Shown here: piece by piece, positions 26,612 through 35,354 of the stretch
Layout: each line of letters opens with the position of its first letter
Numbering within the stretch: position 1 is the first letter of the stretch
NCBI GenBank assembly: GCA_913776245.1
Contig: CAJYLO010000027.1
Location: 1-64,000 of the forward strand
Origin: an uncultured Chryseobacterium sp.
GTDB lineage: Bacteria; Bacteroidota; Bacteroidia; Flavobacteriales; Weeksellaceae
Direction: 5' to 3'
DNA length: 64,000 bases
Made by a program: the position numbers and the translations under genes
The notes under the pieces: model-generated
Databases searched by the model: none
Told to the model about the DNA's origin: nothing
What the model saw: the letters and a program-made list of their open reading frames with translations, nothing else

Positions 26612-27169
26612 ATGTCAAATACACCTTCAAATATGCTGGCTTTAGGAACAAAAGCACCTGATTTTAAACTTCCGAATCCCGCAAAAAAAAATGAATTGCA
26701 AAGCCTGGAATCTCTGAAAGGGAAGAAAGGAAGTTTGGTAGTTTTTATGTGTAACCATTGTCCGTTTGTGCTTCATATTATAGATAAGCTGGAAGAGTTA
26801 TATGAAGATTACAAACCGCAGGGAATTGAATTTATCGGTATTAATTCTAATGATGTAGATAAATATCCGGCAGATTCTCCGGAAATGATGGTCGATTTTG
26901 TAGATGAACGCGGAATTAAATTCCCGTATTTATATGATGAATCTCAGGATGTTGCCAAAGCTTACGAAGCAGCCTGCACACCGGATTTTTATTTCTTCGA
27001 CGAAAATCTGACCTTGATTTACCGTGGCCAGATGGATGATTCCCGTCCGGGAAATCAAAAGGAAGTGACAGGTGAAGATCTTATTGTCGCATTTGAAAAT
27101 CTTCTGGCCGGTGCAGATCAGGAAGAATTTCAAAGACCAAGTTTAGGTTGTAATATCAAATGGAAATAA
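26612..27169 (+). CDS. Thioredoxin-family (AhpC/TSA-like) protein
   Basis: A 185-residue protein without signal peptide. The thioredoxin fold carries the active-site motif CNHCPF near residue 49, preceded by LKGKKGSLVVFM. A cis-Pro segment is in ACTPDFYFFDE. The C-terminal part (RPSLGCNIKWK) has one more conserved Cys. Members of this redoxin group are common in Bacteroidota and are predicted thiol-disulfide reductases or peroxidases; the partner is unknown. It follows miaA by 63 bp and may be cotranscribed. A near-perfect hairpin terminator begins at its stop codon. Confidence 0.88.
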   Translation: MSNTPSNMLALGTKAPDFKLPNPAKKNELQSLESLKGKKGSLVVFMCNHCPFVLHIIDKLEELYEDYKPQGIEFIGINSNDVDKYPADSPEMMVDFVDERGIKFPYLYDESQDVAKAYEAACTPDFYFFDENLTLIYRGQMDDSRPGNQKEVTGEDLIVAFENLLAGADQEEFQRPSLGCNIKWK

Positions 27170-27207
27170 AAAGAAACTCCGGAAATTAATTTCCGGAGTT
27201 TCTTTTT
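27168..27207. terminator. Terminator after the thioredoxin-family gene
   Basis: AAGAAACTCCGGAAA and TTTCCGGAGTTTCTT form a 15-bp stem with a TTAA loop, followed by a T-run. It could work in both directions and separates this gene from the minus-strand Nudix gene. Confidence 0.88.
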
Positions 27208-27236
27208 AACTAAAAACACAGTTCTGATGAGAACTT

Positions 27237-27749
27237 TTATCTTTGCAAATAGCTTTTCAAAAACCTTTTCTGGGATTCAAATGCTATTGAGTCCAGATCT
27301 ATATCGGAAATCTTAATCCATCTTCCTTCCGAAATTTCAGATTTCTCCAATATGATTTCAAATTTTTCTTCGGCATCATATTGATAGAAAAGATCTAAAG
27401 TGTTGTAATGGATGTTTTTATAAGGATAGATATTTGGCTGGCTTGACAGGTATCTGAAGGCTTTAGGATCAATATTTAATCCAAGTTCTTCATTGAGCTC
27501 TCTTGCGCAGGTTTCTTCTGCACTTTCTTTCGGATCTGTAAAGCCGCCGGCTAGATCCAGCTTTCCTTTTCCGGGCTCCTGATTTCTTACTGTGAGAAAT
27601 AATTCATCCTTATGTTTTATTATAACCGCAACAGCTGCAGCGGTATTGTGATATAAAACAAAATCACAATTACTGCAGCTCCATTTGGTAATATTATTCC
27701 ATAATAATGTTTCCTGACCGCATTTTGGACAGAATCTTAAATTTTCCAT
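27237..27749 (-). CDS. Nudix hydrolase with N-terminal zinc ribbon
   Basis: A 170-residue protein. A zinc ribbon at the N-terminus has CPKCGQ (residues 7-12) and CSNC (about 29-32). The Nudix box follows near residues 68-90, GGFTDPKESAEETCARELNE then ELG, matching GX5EX7REUXEEXGU. This architecture recalls NADH pyrophosphatase-like Nudix enzymes, but the NudC SQPWPFPxS motif is replaced by SSQPNIYPYKN, so the substrate remains open. The gene lies at the 3' end of a minus-strand run, 20 bp from the end of xerD. Confidence 0.88.
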   Translation of the reverse strand: MENLRFCPKCGQETLLWNNITKWSCSNCDFVLYHNTAAAVAVIIKHKDELFLTVRNQEPGKGKLDLAGGFTDPKESAEETCARELNEELGLNIDPKAFRYLSSQPNIYPYKNIHYNTLDLFYQYDAEEKFEIILEKSEISEGRWIKISDIDLDSIAFESQKRFLKSYLQR

Positions 27750-27769
27750 TGGATAAATTTAAGCAAAAA

Positions 27770-28684
27770 CTATGAAGTGATTTTTCTGTTTCTTGGATGA
27801 AAGTTTAAGATAACATCTCTGAGCTCTTCAGTTTTCAGATGCGTGTATACCTGTGTGGTGGTGATGCTGCTGTGACCAAGCATTTCCTGGATGAACCTCA
27901 GATCTGCACCGTTTTGGAGCAAATGCGTTGCAAATGAGTGTCTGAAAGTGTGAGGAGAAATACTTTTGCTGATACCGGCTTTCTGGGTCAGCTCTTTGAT
28001 GATAATAAAAACAATAACACGGGACATATTGGTGCCGCGACTGTTAAGAAACAGCGTATCCTCGTGCTTTTTGTTGATTTTGGTCTTATTTCTTACAGTC
28101 TGAATATAATCTGTGATAAATTCGGCAGTTGTATTTGCCAAAGGGACAAGCCTGTTTTTTTCTCCTTTCCCTTCTACCATAATATAGTTTTCTTTGAAGT
28201 TGATATTAGAGATTTTCAGATCTACAAGTTCTGACACACGCAGACCGCACCCATATAAAACTTCAAGAATACAGCGGTTTCTTTTACCTATATCCGTACT
28301 TGTATCTATACAGTCAATGATTCTGTTGATATCTTCTTCACTTAAAGTGTCAGGCAGGTAAAGACCAAGTTTAGGGCCTTCCAGTAAGGTTGCGGGATTA
28401 TCTTCCCTATAGTCTTCTTCCAGTAAAAATTTGAAGAATGCCTTGATTGAAGAAATGCCTCTGGCCTGGGATCTTTCGCTGATTTTGTTTTTGGAGAGTT
28501 GATAAATATATTCCTGCAGATGTTCATAAGAAATACTTTGCGGAGATATATTTTCTAATTCGGAAAACGCGAAGCTTTCAAGTTTTCTAATGTCTCTGAT
28601 GTAAGCATCAAGTGTGTTGTCAGAGAAGTTCTTCTCAAATTTCAGAAAATTTGAGAAGTCGTCAATTTTTTCGGACCAATTCAT
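27770..28684 (-). CDS. xerD: Tyrosine recombinase XerD
   Basis: A 304-residue site-specific recombinase of XerC/D type, which resolves chromosome dimers at dif. The N-terminal SAM-like core-binding domain spans residues 1-90. Catalytic residues are R149 (CGLRVSEL), a Lys at 173 or 176 (EGKGEK), H245 and R248 (HTFRHSFATH), H271 (GHSS) and the nucleophile Y280 (VYTH). Length and motifs match the housekeeping recombinase rather than an integrase, and no attachment site or mobile element lies nearby. It is 41 bp downstream of the dCMP deaminase gene on the same strand. Confidence 0.93.
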   Translation of the reverse strand: MNWSEKIDDFSNFLKFEKNFSDNTLDAYIRDIRKLESFAFSELENISPQSISYEHLQEYIYQLSKNKISERSQARGISSIKAFFKFLLEEDYREDNPATLLEGPKLGLYLPDTLSEEDINRIIDCIDTSTDIGKRNRCILEVLYGCGLRVSELVDLKISNINFKENYIMVEGKGEKNRLVPLANTTAEFITDYIQTVRNKTKINKKHEDTLFLNSRGTNMSRVIVFIIIKELTQKAGISKSISPHTFRHSFATHLLQNGADLRFIQEMLGHSSITTTQVYTHLKTEELRDVILNFHPRNRKITS

Positions 28685-28725
28685 ATTTGTGTTTTTAAAA
28701 ATTTGTTATTATTATATTTTAATTT

Positions 28726-29157
28726 TCATGTCTTATACAATTCTTGTTCTGTAATATTTAAAAGCTCAATTCCTGCATTTTTAAGGAATTCCAATCCGCT
28801 GTCATCAGAATAGCCGGTCATATAGACCACTTTTTCTATTCCGGATTGCAATATCAGCTTGCTGCACTCTTTGCACGGTGACATTGTAATATACAACGTT
28901 GCTCCTTTAGAAGATTGTGTGCTGCCTGCAATTTTTAATATAGCATTAGCTTCTGCATGAAGGACGAACCAGTTGGTTTTACCGTTTTCGTCTTCACAGT
29001 TATTTTCAAAACCGGAAGGTGTACCGTTATAGCCATCAGAAATAATCATTCTGTCTTTCACTATAATGGCACCTACTTTTTTTCTTTTACAATAAGAAAG
29101 GTTTGCCCATTCGATAGCCATTTTCAGATAAGCAATGTCGAACTTGTTATAATTCAT
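28726..29157 (-). CDS. dCMP deaminase-family protein (ComEB-like)
   Basis: A 143-residue zinc-dependent deaminase. The catalytic HAE is at residues 67-69 and the two zinc cysteines are in PCKEC (94-98). GYNGTPSG near residue 42 is the substrate-loop signature of dCMP deaminase/ComEB proteins. It would convert dCMP to dUMP for dTMP synthesis. It lies 9 bp downstream of the enoyl-CoA hydratase gene and 41 bp upstream of xerD, suggesting a minus-strand operon. Confidence 0.92.
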   Translation of the reverse strand: MNYNKFDIAYLKMAIEWANLSYCKRKKVGAIIVKDRMIISDGYNGTPSGFENNCEDENGKTNWFVLHAEANAILKIAGSTQSSKGATLYITMSPCKECSKLILQSGIEKVVYMTGYSDDSGLEFLKNAGIELLNITEQELYKT

Positions 29158-29166
29158 TCTGCAAAT

Positions 29167-29934
29167 TTAACTGAAAACAGGTTTTCTTTTTTCTAAAAAA
29201 GCAGAAACGCCTTCTTTGAAATCTTCCTTTGAAAATAATTCGCCGAAAAATTCAACTTCTTGCTCCATTCCCTTCTCAGATTCGCTCGCATTAACAGCCT
29301 GGATAGCTTTTGCAACACCCTGTGGCGAGTTTTTTACAATGCTTTCAGCCAGTTCCTGCGTTTTAATAAGCAGTTCTTCTGAAGAAAAAACCTCATTGAC
29401 CAATCCTATTGATTTTGCTTTTTCAGCAGTGATCATCTTTGCCGAGAAAATGATCTCATTCGCAATACCTTTTCCTACAAGCTTTGGTAATCTCTGTGTT
29501 CCGCCATAACCGGGAATCAGACCAAGCGTAACCTCTGGCAAGCCTAATTTTGCATTTTCAGATGCATACCTTATGTGGCAGGCCATTGCCAGTTCCAATC
29601 CGCCGCCTAATGCAAAACCATTAATGGCTGCAATGACCGGTTTGTTCATATTTTCTATCTTCAGGAAAACATCATGTCCTCTTTTCGACAATTCTTTTGC
29701 CTGTTCTTTTTGATAATTAGAAAATTCTTTAATATCTGCTCCTGCTACAAATGATTTTTCCCCACTTCCTGTTATGATTATGCAATTGACAGAGTTTTCA
29801 CCTTTCAGAAAATCAAATACATTGTCCAGGTCGGTAAAAACCTGAGCATTCAGCGCATTAAGGCTTTCTGGTCTGTTGATTGTGACCAATGCGATTTTCT
29901 TGTCTATCGTTAATTTTATACTTTCGTAATTCAT
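29167..29934 (-). CDS. Enoyl-CoA hydratase/isomerase (crotonase family)
   Basis: A 255-residue crotonase-fold enzyme. The oxyanion hole is formed by AGADIKEF (about residue 63) and GGGLELAMACH (about 108); the two catalytic Glu positions are in LELAMAC and LPEVTLGLIPGYGGTQRL. These features fit short-chain enoyl-CoA hydratase of beta-oxidation or crotonyl-CoA use. I start at the ATG at 29934; the ORF extends to 29964 with a hydrophobic leader that is not conserved in the family. It begins a minus-strand run with dCMP deaminase, xerD and Nudix genes. Confidence 0.92.
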   Translation of the reverse strand: MNYESIKLTIDKKIALVTINRPESLNALNAQVFTDLDNVFDFLKGENSVNCIIITGSGEKSFVAGADIKEFSNYQKEQAKELSKRGHDVFLKIENMNKPVIAAINGFALGGGLELAMACHIRYASENAKLGLPEVTLGLIPGYGGTQRLPKLVGKGIANEIIFSAKMITAEKAKSIGLVNEVFSSEELLIKTQELAESIVKNSPQGVAKAIQAVNASESEKGMEQEVEFFGELFSKEDFKEGVSAFLEKRKPVFS

Positions 29935-30066
29935 TATATAAATCAGATTATATTTGATGAGCAAATTGAATCAGAAATCTAATATAGAAATTTGTGCAAA
30001 ATAAACAAAATATTAATGAATATTTAACATTTTACTAAATTTTTTTTGAAATATTTTTTCACCTCT

Positions 30067-30456
30067 ATGCAAACTATTGATTTTAAAGCATTCATTAACA
30101 GGATTTTATTATGCCTGGTTGTAGCTTTTACTGTTTTTTCATGCAACAGCAGAACAAAAGGCGGAGTATACATGCGGACTATGGTTTCTTATTACGCAGA
30201 TAAATTTGAAGGTAAAAAAACAGCCAGCGGACAAATTTACAGGCATTCTGGTATGACGGCATCCAATACATCGCTTCCTTTTGGAAGCAGAGTAGAAATC
30301 CTTAATGAAGAAAATGGAAAATCAGTAACGGTAACTGTTAATGACAGAGGTCCGCTGAAAGCTTCCCGGGGATTTGATCTCAGTCAGGGTGCATTCAAAA
30401 GAATTGCGAGCCTCAATCAGGGAGTTATCAAAGTAAAATACAGAATTCTCAAATAA
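30067..30456 (+). CDS. RlpA-like septal ring lipoprotein (double-psi beta-barrel)
   Basis: A 129-residue lipoprotein. A hydrophobic leader ends in a lipobox-like TVFSC (Cys near residue 26), and the rest is a double-psi beta-barrel of the RlpA type: ASYYADKF-like opening VSYYADKFEGKKTASG, then LPFGSRVEI, VTVNDRGP and RGFDLSQGAF. RlpA proteins bind or cleave glycan strands lacking stem peptides at the septum. It is short because it has no SPOR domain, as in many Bacteroidota. The ATG at 30067 is preferred over an upstream TTG at 30046. Confidence 0.88.
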   Translation: MQTIDFKAFINRILLCLVVAFTVFSCNSRTKGGVYMRTMVSYYADKFEGKKTASGQIYRHSGMTASNTSLPFGSRVEILNEENGKSVTVTVNDRGPLKASRGFDLSQGAFKRIASLNQGVIKVKYRILK

Positions 30457-30517
30457 AATAATTTTGCTTGATAATCATTGTTAAAAAATGATTCATCACA
30501 TAATATTTTAAATTTCT

Positions 30518-30525
30518 TAAATTTG
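30518..30525 (+). promoter_or_regulatory. -7 element upstream of eno
   Basis: TAAATTTG matches the Bacteroidota -7 consensus, 54 nt upstream of the enolase start codon. No TTG lies at the expected -33 distance. Confidence 0.55.
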
Positions 30526-30561
30526 CATTGCTTTACAAAAGCGACAAAATAAAAATCTTAA

Positions 30562-31872
<1,311 letters not shown>

Positions 31873-31895
31873 TTTTAACAAAAATTTATAATTTT

Positions 31896-31922
31896 AAGCA
31901 TCCGGAAATTTTCCGGATGCTT
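31896..31922 (+). terminator. Terminator after eno
   Basis: AAGCATCCGGAAA and TTTCCGGATGCTT form a perfect 11-13 bp stem just after eno, followed by a T-rich stretch. The rest of the 219-nt gap to gltA holds only the gltA promoter. Confidence 0.8.
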
Positions 31923-32041
31923 ATGTTTTGTATTTAATTGTTAATCAGTGTTTTATTAAGTTTTATTCTGATCGCTATCATTATTTTTTCGTTCAATAGC
32001 TAGCATTAATACAATCGATCAGGTGATATGACTTTTGTCAG

Positions 32042-32072
32042 TTGAAGATTAAAGCTGAAAGTATTATATTTA
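32042..32072 (+). promoter_or_regulatory. Promoter of gltA
   Basis: TTG (32042-32044), 20-nt spacer, and TATATTTA (32065-32072), one base off the TAnnTTTG consensus, 19 nt upstream of the citrate synthase ATG. Confidence 0.55.
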
Positions 32073-32091
32073 GCGAATAAATTTTTTAAAA

Positions 32092-33378
32092 ATGTCAGAT
32101 AATAAAGTTATATTAAATTACGACGGGAAAAACTTCGAATATCCAATCGTAGAAAGTACTATCGGTGACAGAGGAATTGATATTTCCAAATTGAGAGATC
32201 AGACAGGATTGATCACTTTGGATCTTGGTTACAAAAATACAGGTGCAACGATCAGTGAAATTACTTATCTTGATGGTGATCAGGGCGAATTGTTCTACAG
32301 AGGCTATCCGATAGAGCAGATTGCCGAGAAATCAAACTTTACGGAGGTAATGTATCTTTTGCTGCACGGAGAGTTGCCGACTACCGATCAGTTTTCATCA
32401 TTCGAAAATAACATCAAAAAATATAACTTCGTGGCAGATGAGATGAAGAGACTGATTGATGTCTTTCCTCGTTCTGCGCATCCAATGGGTGTTTTATCTG
32501 CGCTTACATCTGCCCTTACAGCATTTAACCCGAAAGCTGTGGATGTGAAATCCAAAGAAGAAATGGATCTTGCTGCAGAATTAATGATTGCGAAATTCTC
32601 TCATCTTTGTGCATGGACTTACAGAAAGACTTTGGGTCTCCCAATCAATCACGGCGATAATAATCTTAACTATGTTGAGAATTTTTATAAAATGACATTC
32701 AGGCTTCCTTATGAGGATTTCGAAATTGATCCAGTTGTAGTGGAAGCACTTGATAAGTTGTTGATCCTTCACGCAGATCACGAGCAAAACTGTTCTACAT
32801 CTACCGTTAGAATGGTGGGTTCTGCTCATACAGGATTATTCGCATCTATCTCGGCAGGAGTTTCCGCACTTTGGGGACCGCTTCACGGTGGAGCAAACCA
32901 AGCGGTAATCGAGATGCTTGAAATGATCGAAAAAGACGGTGGCGATGTTTCTAAATATGTCGCTAAAGCAAAAGATAAAGAAGACAGCTTCAGATTAATG
33001 GGCTTTGGTCACAGAGTTTATAAAAACTTTGATCCGAGAGCAAAAATCATTAAAAAAGCGGCTGATGACATCTTAGGAAAATTAGGAATCCAGGACAAAG
33101 CGCTTGATATTGCAATGCAACTGGAGAGAGTGGCGCTGGAGGATGATTATTTCGTAGAAAGAAAACTATACCCTAATGTAGATTTCTATTCCGGAATCAT
33201 TTACAGAGCGCTTGGAATCCCAACAGAAATGTTTACAGTGATGTTTGCATTAGGAAGATTGCCGGGATGGATCTCTCAATGGAAAGAGATGAGGCTGAAA
33301 GGCGACCCGATCGGTAGACCGAGACAGGTTTACCAAGGCGCAGAAAAACGCGATTACGTTGATATAGCTAACAGATAA
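32092..33378 (+). CDS. gltA: Citrate synthase
   Basis: A 428-residue type II citrate synthase, condensing acetyl-CoA and oxaloacetate. Conserved parts include LDGDQGELFYRGYPIEQ, HADHEQNCSTSTVR (first active-site His), WGPLHGGANQAVIEML (second His), GFGHRVYKNFDPRA (third His and Arg) and the catalytic Asp in PNVDFYSG. Full family length. It stands alone between a terminator and a strong bidirectional terminator at its 3' end. Confidence 0.97.
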   Translation: MSDNKVILNYDGKNFEYPIVESTIGDRGIDISKLRDQTGLITLDLGYKNTGATISEITYLDGDQGELFYRGYPIEQIAEKSNFTEVMYLLLHGELPTTDQFSSFENNIKKYNFVADEMKRLIDVFPRSAHPMGVLSALTSALTAFNPKAVDVKSKEEMDLAAELMIAKFSHLCAWTYRKTLGLPINHGDNNLNYVENFYKMTFRLPYEDFEIDPVVVEALDKLLILHADHEQNCSTSTVRMVGSAHTGLFASISAGVSALWGPLHGGANQAVIEMLEMIEKDGGDVSKYVAKAKDKEDSFRLMGFGHRVYKNFDPRAKIIKKAADDILGKLGIQDKALDIAMQLERVALEDDYFVERKLYPNVDFYSGIIYRALGIPTEMFTVMFALGRLPGWISQWKEMRLKGDPIGRPRQVYQGAEKRDYVDIANR

Positions 33379-33381
33379 AAT

Positions 33382-33419
33382 AAAAAAATCCCCGAAAATA
33401 ATTTTTCGGGGATTTTTTT
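33382..33419. terminator. Bidirectional terminator, gltA / AraC-type gene 1
   Basis: AAATCCCCGAAAA and TTTTTCGGGGATTT pair around an A/T loop with A- and T-runs on both sides. It ends gltA and the minus-strand regulator gene (stop at 33422). Confidence 0.88.
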
Positions 33420-33421
33420 GA

Positions 33422-34396
33422 TTATGTCAGGTCAATAGGTGTTGTCAGTTCTTGGTTACCTAACATTAAAATATATTCGGAGGGCGTCATATTTTCTATC
33501 TGCTTAAAAGCTTTATTAAATGTAGACTGGTGTCTGAAGCCGGCAGAAGTATAAATATAAAGTAAGGTGTAGCGTTTTTTTACATTATCCGTTAAAAGCT
33601 CATTTTTGATATACTCTATCCGGTGTTTATTTACAAGTGTTTTAAAATTCATTCCGGAACTGTAGTTTATTGCCCGTGATATGTAAGTGTTGTTTGTGTT
33701 AAGCTTCGTTGCCAGATCATGAATGCTGAAATCAGGATTTCTCCACGGCTTGTCTTTTTCAAAATAATCGATTATCTGATGATAAAGGTTATCATACACT
33801 TTCTTATATCTCATTTCAGAATCAGCGCTTTTTTCTGGGGATTGTTCCTCTTTGTCTGATGGATGCAATGATTTTACAATTTTGTTATTATAATAAAAAA
33901 TAAAGCCGTAAATGACAGTAATGGATGCTATAAGCTTCAGATTGCCATATGTTGCCTGCTGCTTTATCGGGACGATCGAAAAAATATCTTTTGGGATAAT
34001 AAGAGTAAGAATAATGGTAATTATAACGGCGAATAGCCAATGAATGGCGGTTTTATCTGAAGCTACAGTATAATTGAATAAAGGAAAAAGAAAAAGAACG
34101 AAAAATACGGTTGGTATAACGGTCCAAATACAAAGTACAAAATACCATACAATCAGATAAGTTGCGAAAGTAAAAGTTTTTATGAAAGGTTCAATCTGGG
34201 TGTATGTTTTTTTATATGTTGAAATTAAAACGAATGTAATAAATAATAGAACATATACAAATAAACGAAAATAAAACATAAGTCCCTCTAAGTAGAATGC
34301 GTAAGCATTCGCTAAAATTACCAGCGATATTATAAAAAGCAACTTAAATAAGTAGCTCTTTAAGAGACAATATTTATATTCTGTTGTAATATTCAC
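33422..34396 (-). CDS. Membrane-anchored AraC-family regulator 1
   Basis: A 324-residue protein in two parts. Residues 1-190 hold about six hydrophobic membrane segments; residues 220-320 are an AraC-type double helix-turn-helix (FSIHDLATKLNTNNTYISRAI, then YTSAGFRHQSTFNKAFKQI and MTPSEYI). The linker is charged (EEQSPEKSADSE). It has a close paralogue at 40425-41402, sharing the whole architecture and long runs of identical residues in the DNA-binding half. It is divergently transcribed from the frameshifted small secreted-protein gene at 34664. I infer that it senses an envelope signal and regulates the neighbouring secreted-protein genes. Confidence 0.85.
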   Translation of the reverse strand: MNITTEYKYCLLKSYLFKLLFIISLVILANAYAFYLEGLMFYFRLFVYVLLFITFVLISTYKKTYTQIEPFIKTFTFATYLIVWYFVLCIWTVIPTVFFVLFLFPLFNYTVASDKTAIHWLFAVIITIILTLIIPKDIFSIVPIKQQATYGNLKLIASITVIYGFIFYYNNKIVKSLHPSDKEEQSPEKSADSEMRYKKVYDNLYHQIIDYFEKDKPWRNPDFSIHDLATKLNTNNTYISRAINYSSGMNFKTLVNKHRIEYIKNELLTDNVKKRYTLLYIYTSAGFRHQSTFNKAFKQIENMTPSEYILMLGNQELTTPIDLT

Positions 34397-34557
34397 GATT
34401 TATTTGATATATTGTTTTATGATTAAAATTTCATCAATATAATTAAATAAGTTATTTTATTTTACCTGTTAAAATTATAAAAAATAAATTAATTACTATT
34501 AAATAAGGGTTTTTTTTTGAAAATTTCTATTTTATATAAAACAGCTTTTTTAAATTA

Positions 34558-34568
34558 TTGATATTCAA
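34558..34568. promoter_or_regulatory. Conserved near-palindrome, copy A
   Basis: TTGATATTCAA lies in the intergenic region between AraC-type gene 1 and the small secreted gene, 79 nt (start to start) upstream of TAAATTTG. The same 11-mer is 79 nt upstream of the -7 element in copy B (37458) and, inverted, 80 nt upstream in copy C (41514). It is a candidate regulator-binding site. Confidence 0.6.
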
Positions 34569-34636
34569 TGTTTTAAAAAATTAAACGCTTTTCAATATTA
34601 ATGCTGCCAAGACGTGTTTCAGTTTAATCAGTCAAC

Positions 34637-34644
34637 TAAATTTG
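34637..34644 (+). promoter_or_regulatory. -7 element of small-gene leader A
   Basis: TAAATTTG. At the -33 distance there is TGTTTC (34615-34620) and no TTG, as also in copy C. This fits a promoter that needs an activator. Confidence 0.6.
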
Positions 34645-34663
34645 CATTGAAAAACTAAAAATT

Positions 34664-35295
34664 TTGGGAATCAGTAACAAACCAATTCATATTAAATTAT
34701 GGCAGCCTAAAAAACCGCCACTAATATTATTGTTTTTACTTTTTTTTCAATTGCTTTTTCTCAGATTACGATATCAGCAGGAACAACAATAGTTGGTGAT
34801 TCTCTCATCTATAAAAATCCGGAAAACACTAAAATCCTAATTGCGGATAAGAATATTCATATATCTGATGATGCTATCGTAACCGGATTGAATAACCTGT
34901 CCTTTACGCCATTTTTACAATCAGGTTTGCAATCAAAAAAAACGTCTTGCAAGCATATATCTAAAATACCTCCGAAAAAGTTAATTAGTCTTAAGACAAA
35001 GCTCAAAAGGTCAGAAGAACTTTATCTTAAAAAGTTAAAAAATAGGCATGCTGATCTTGGCAATAATCTTTATAGTAGTAATGGCCCGAGCCAAATCTTC
35101 GGAAACTTTATATCTAAACATGATAAATTCTTTTCTCCAACAAAAGATGAGAGTTTAAAATATTTCTTGCCTCTTATTAAAACGATTAGTATTCTGGAAT
35201 TTTGGGATAATATACTCAGGAAATCCTGTGCTAATTACAGCTGCCTGATTAAAACCTTTATTAATAATTCAGGATCCAGAGCGCCTCCCATATGA
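34664..35295 (+). pseudogene. Small secreted protein A, frameshifted at a T8 tract (possibly phase-variable)
   Basis: Homologue of the intact gene at 41614-42198. From a TTG at 34664 there are exactly 12 codons before Trp-Gln, as in the other two copies, followed by a hydrophobic signal region. In the run of eight T (34740-34747) the frame is lost: the present frame ends at a TAG at 34790-34792, after 42 codons. With nine T the frame continues as SIAFSQITI and stays open to 35295, for a 210-residue protein with a basic middle and the C-terminus SGSRAPPI, matching SSRAPPL in the intact copy. It may be a decayed gene, a phase-variable gene caught OFF, or a homopolymer sequencing error; the long open downstream frame argues against old decay. 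Confidence 0.7.
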
Positions 35296-35354
35296 ATTTT
35301 ACTACAGACCTAATTATTCATTCTATAAAATGTTTTACAATATAATATCGAATT

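Noticed and set aside
27770..28684. xerD as the integrase of a mobile element
   Set aside because: It is the standard chromosomal type, sits between housekeeping genes, and no attachment repeats or cargo flank it.
34888..35295. A separate 135-residue gene
   Set aside because: The TTG at 34888 is internal. The same frame is open upstream to 34711 and encodes the SQITI signal-peptide end of the frameshifted small gene, so this is the 3' part of that gene.
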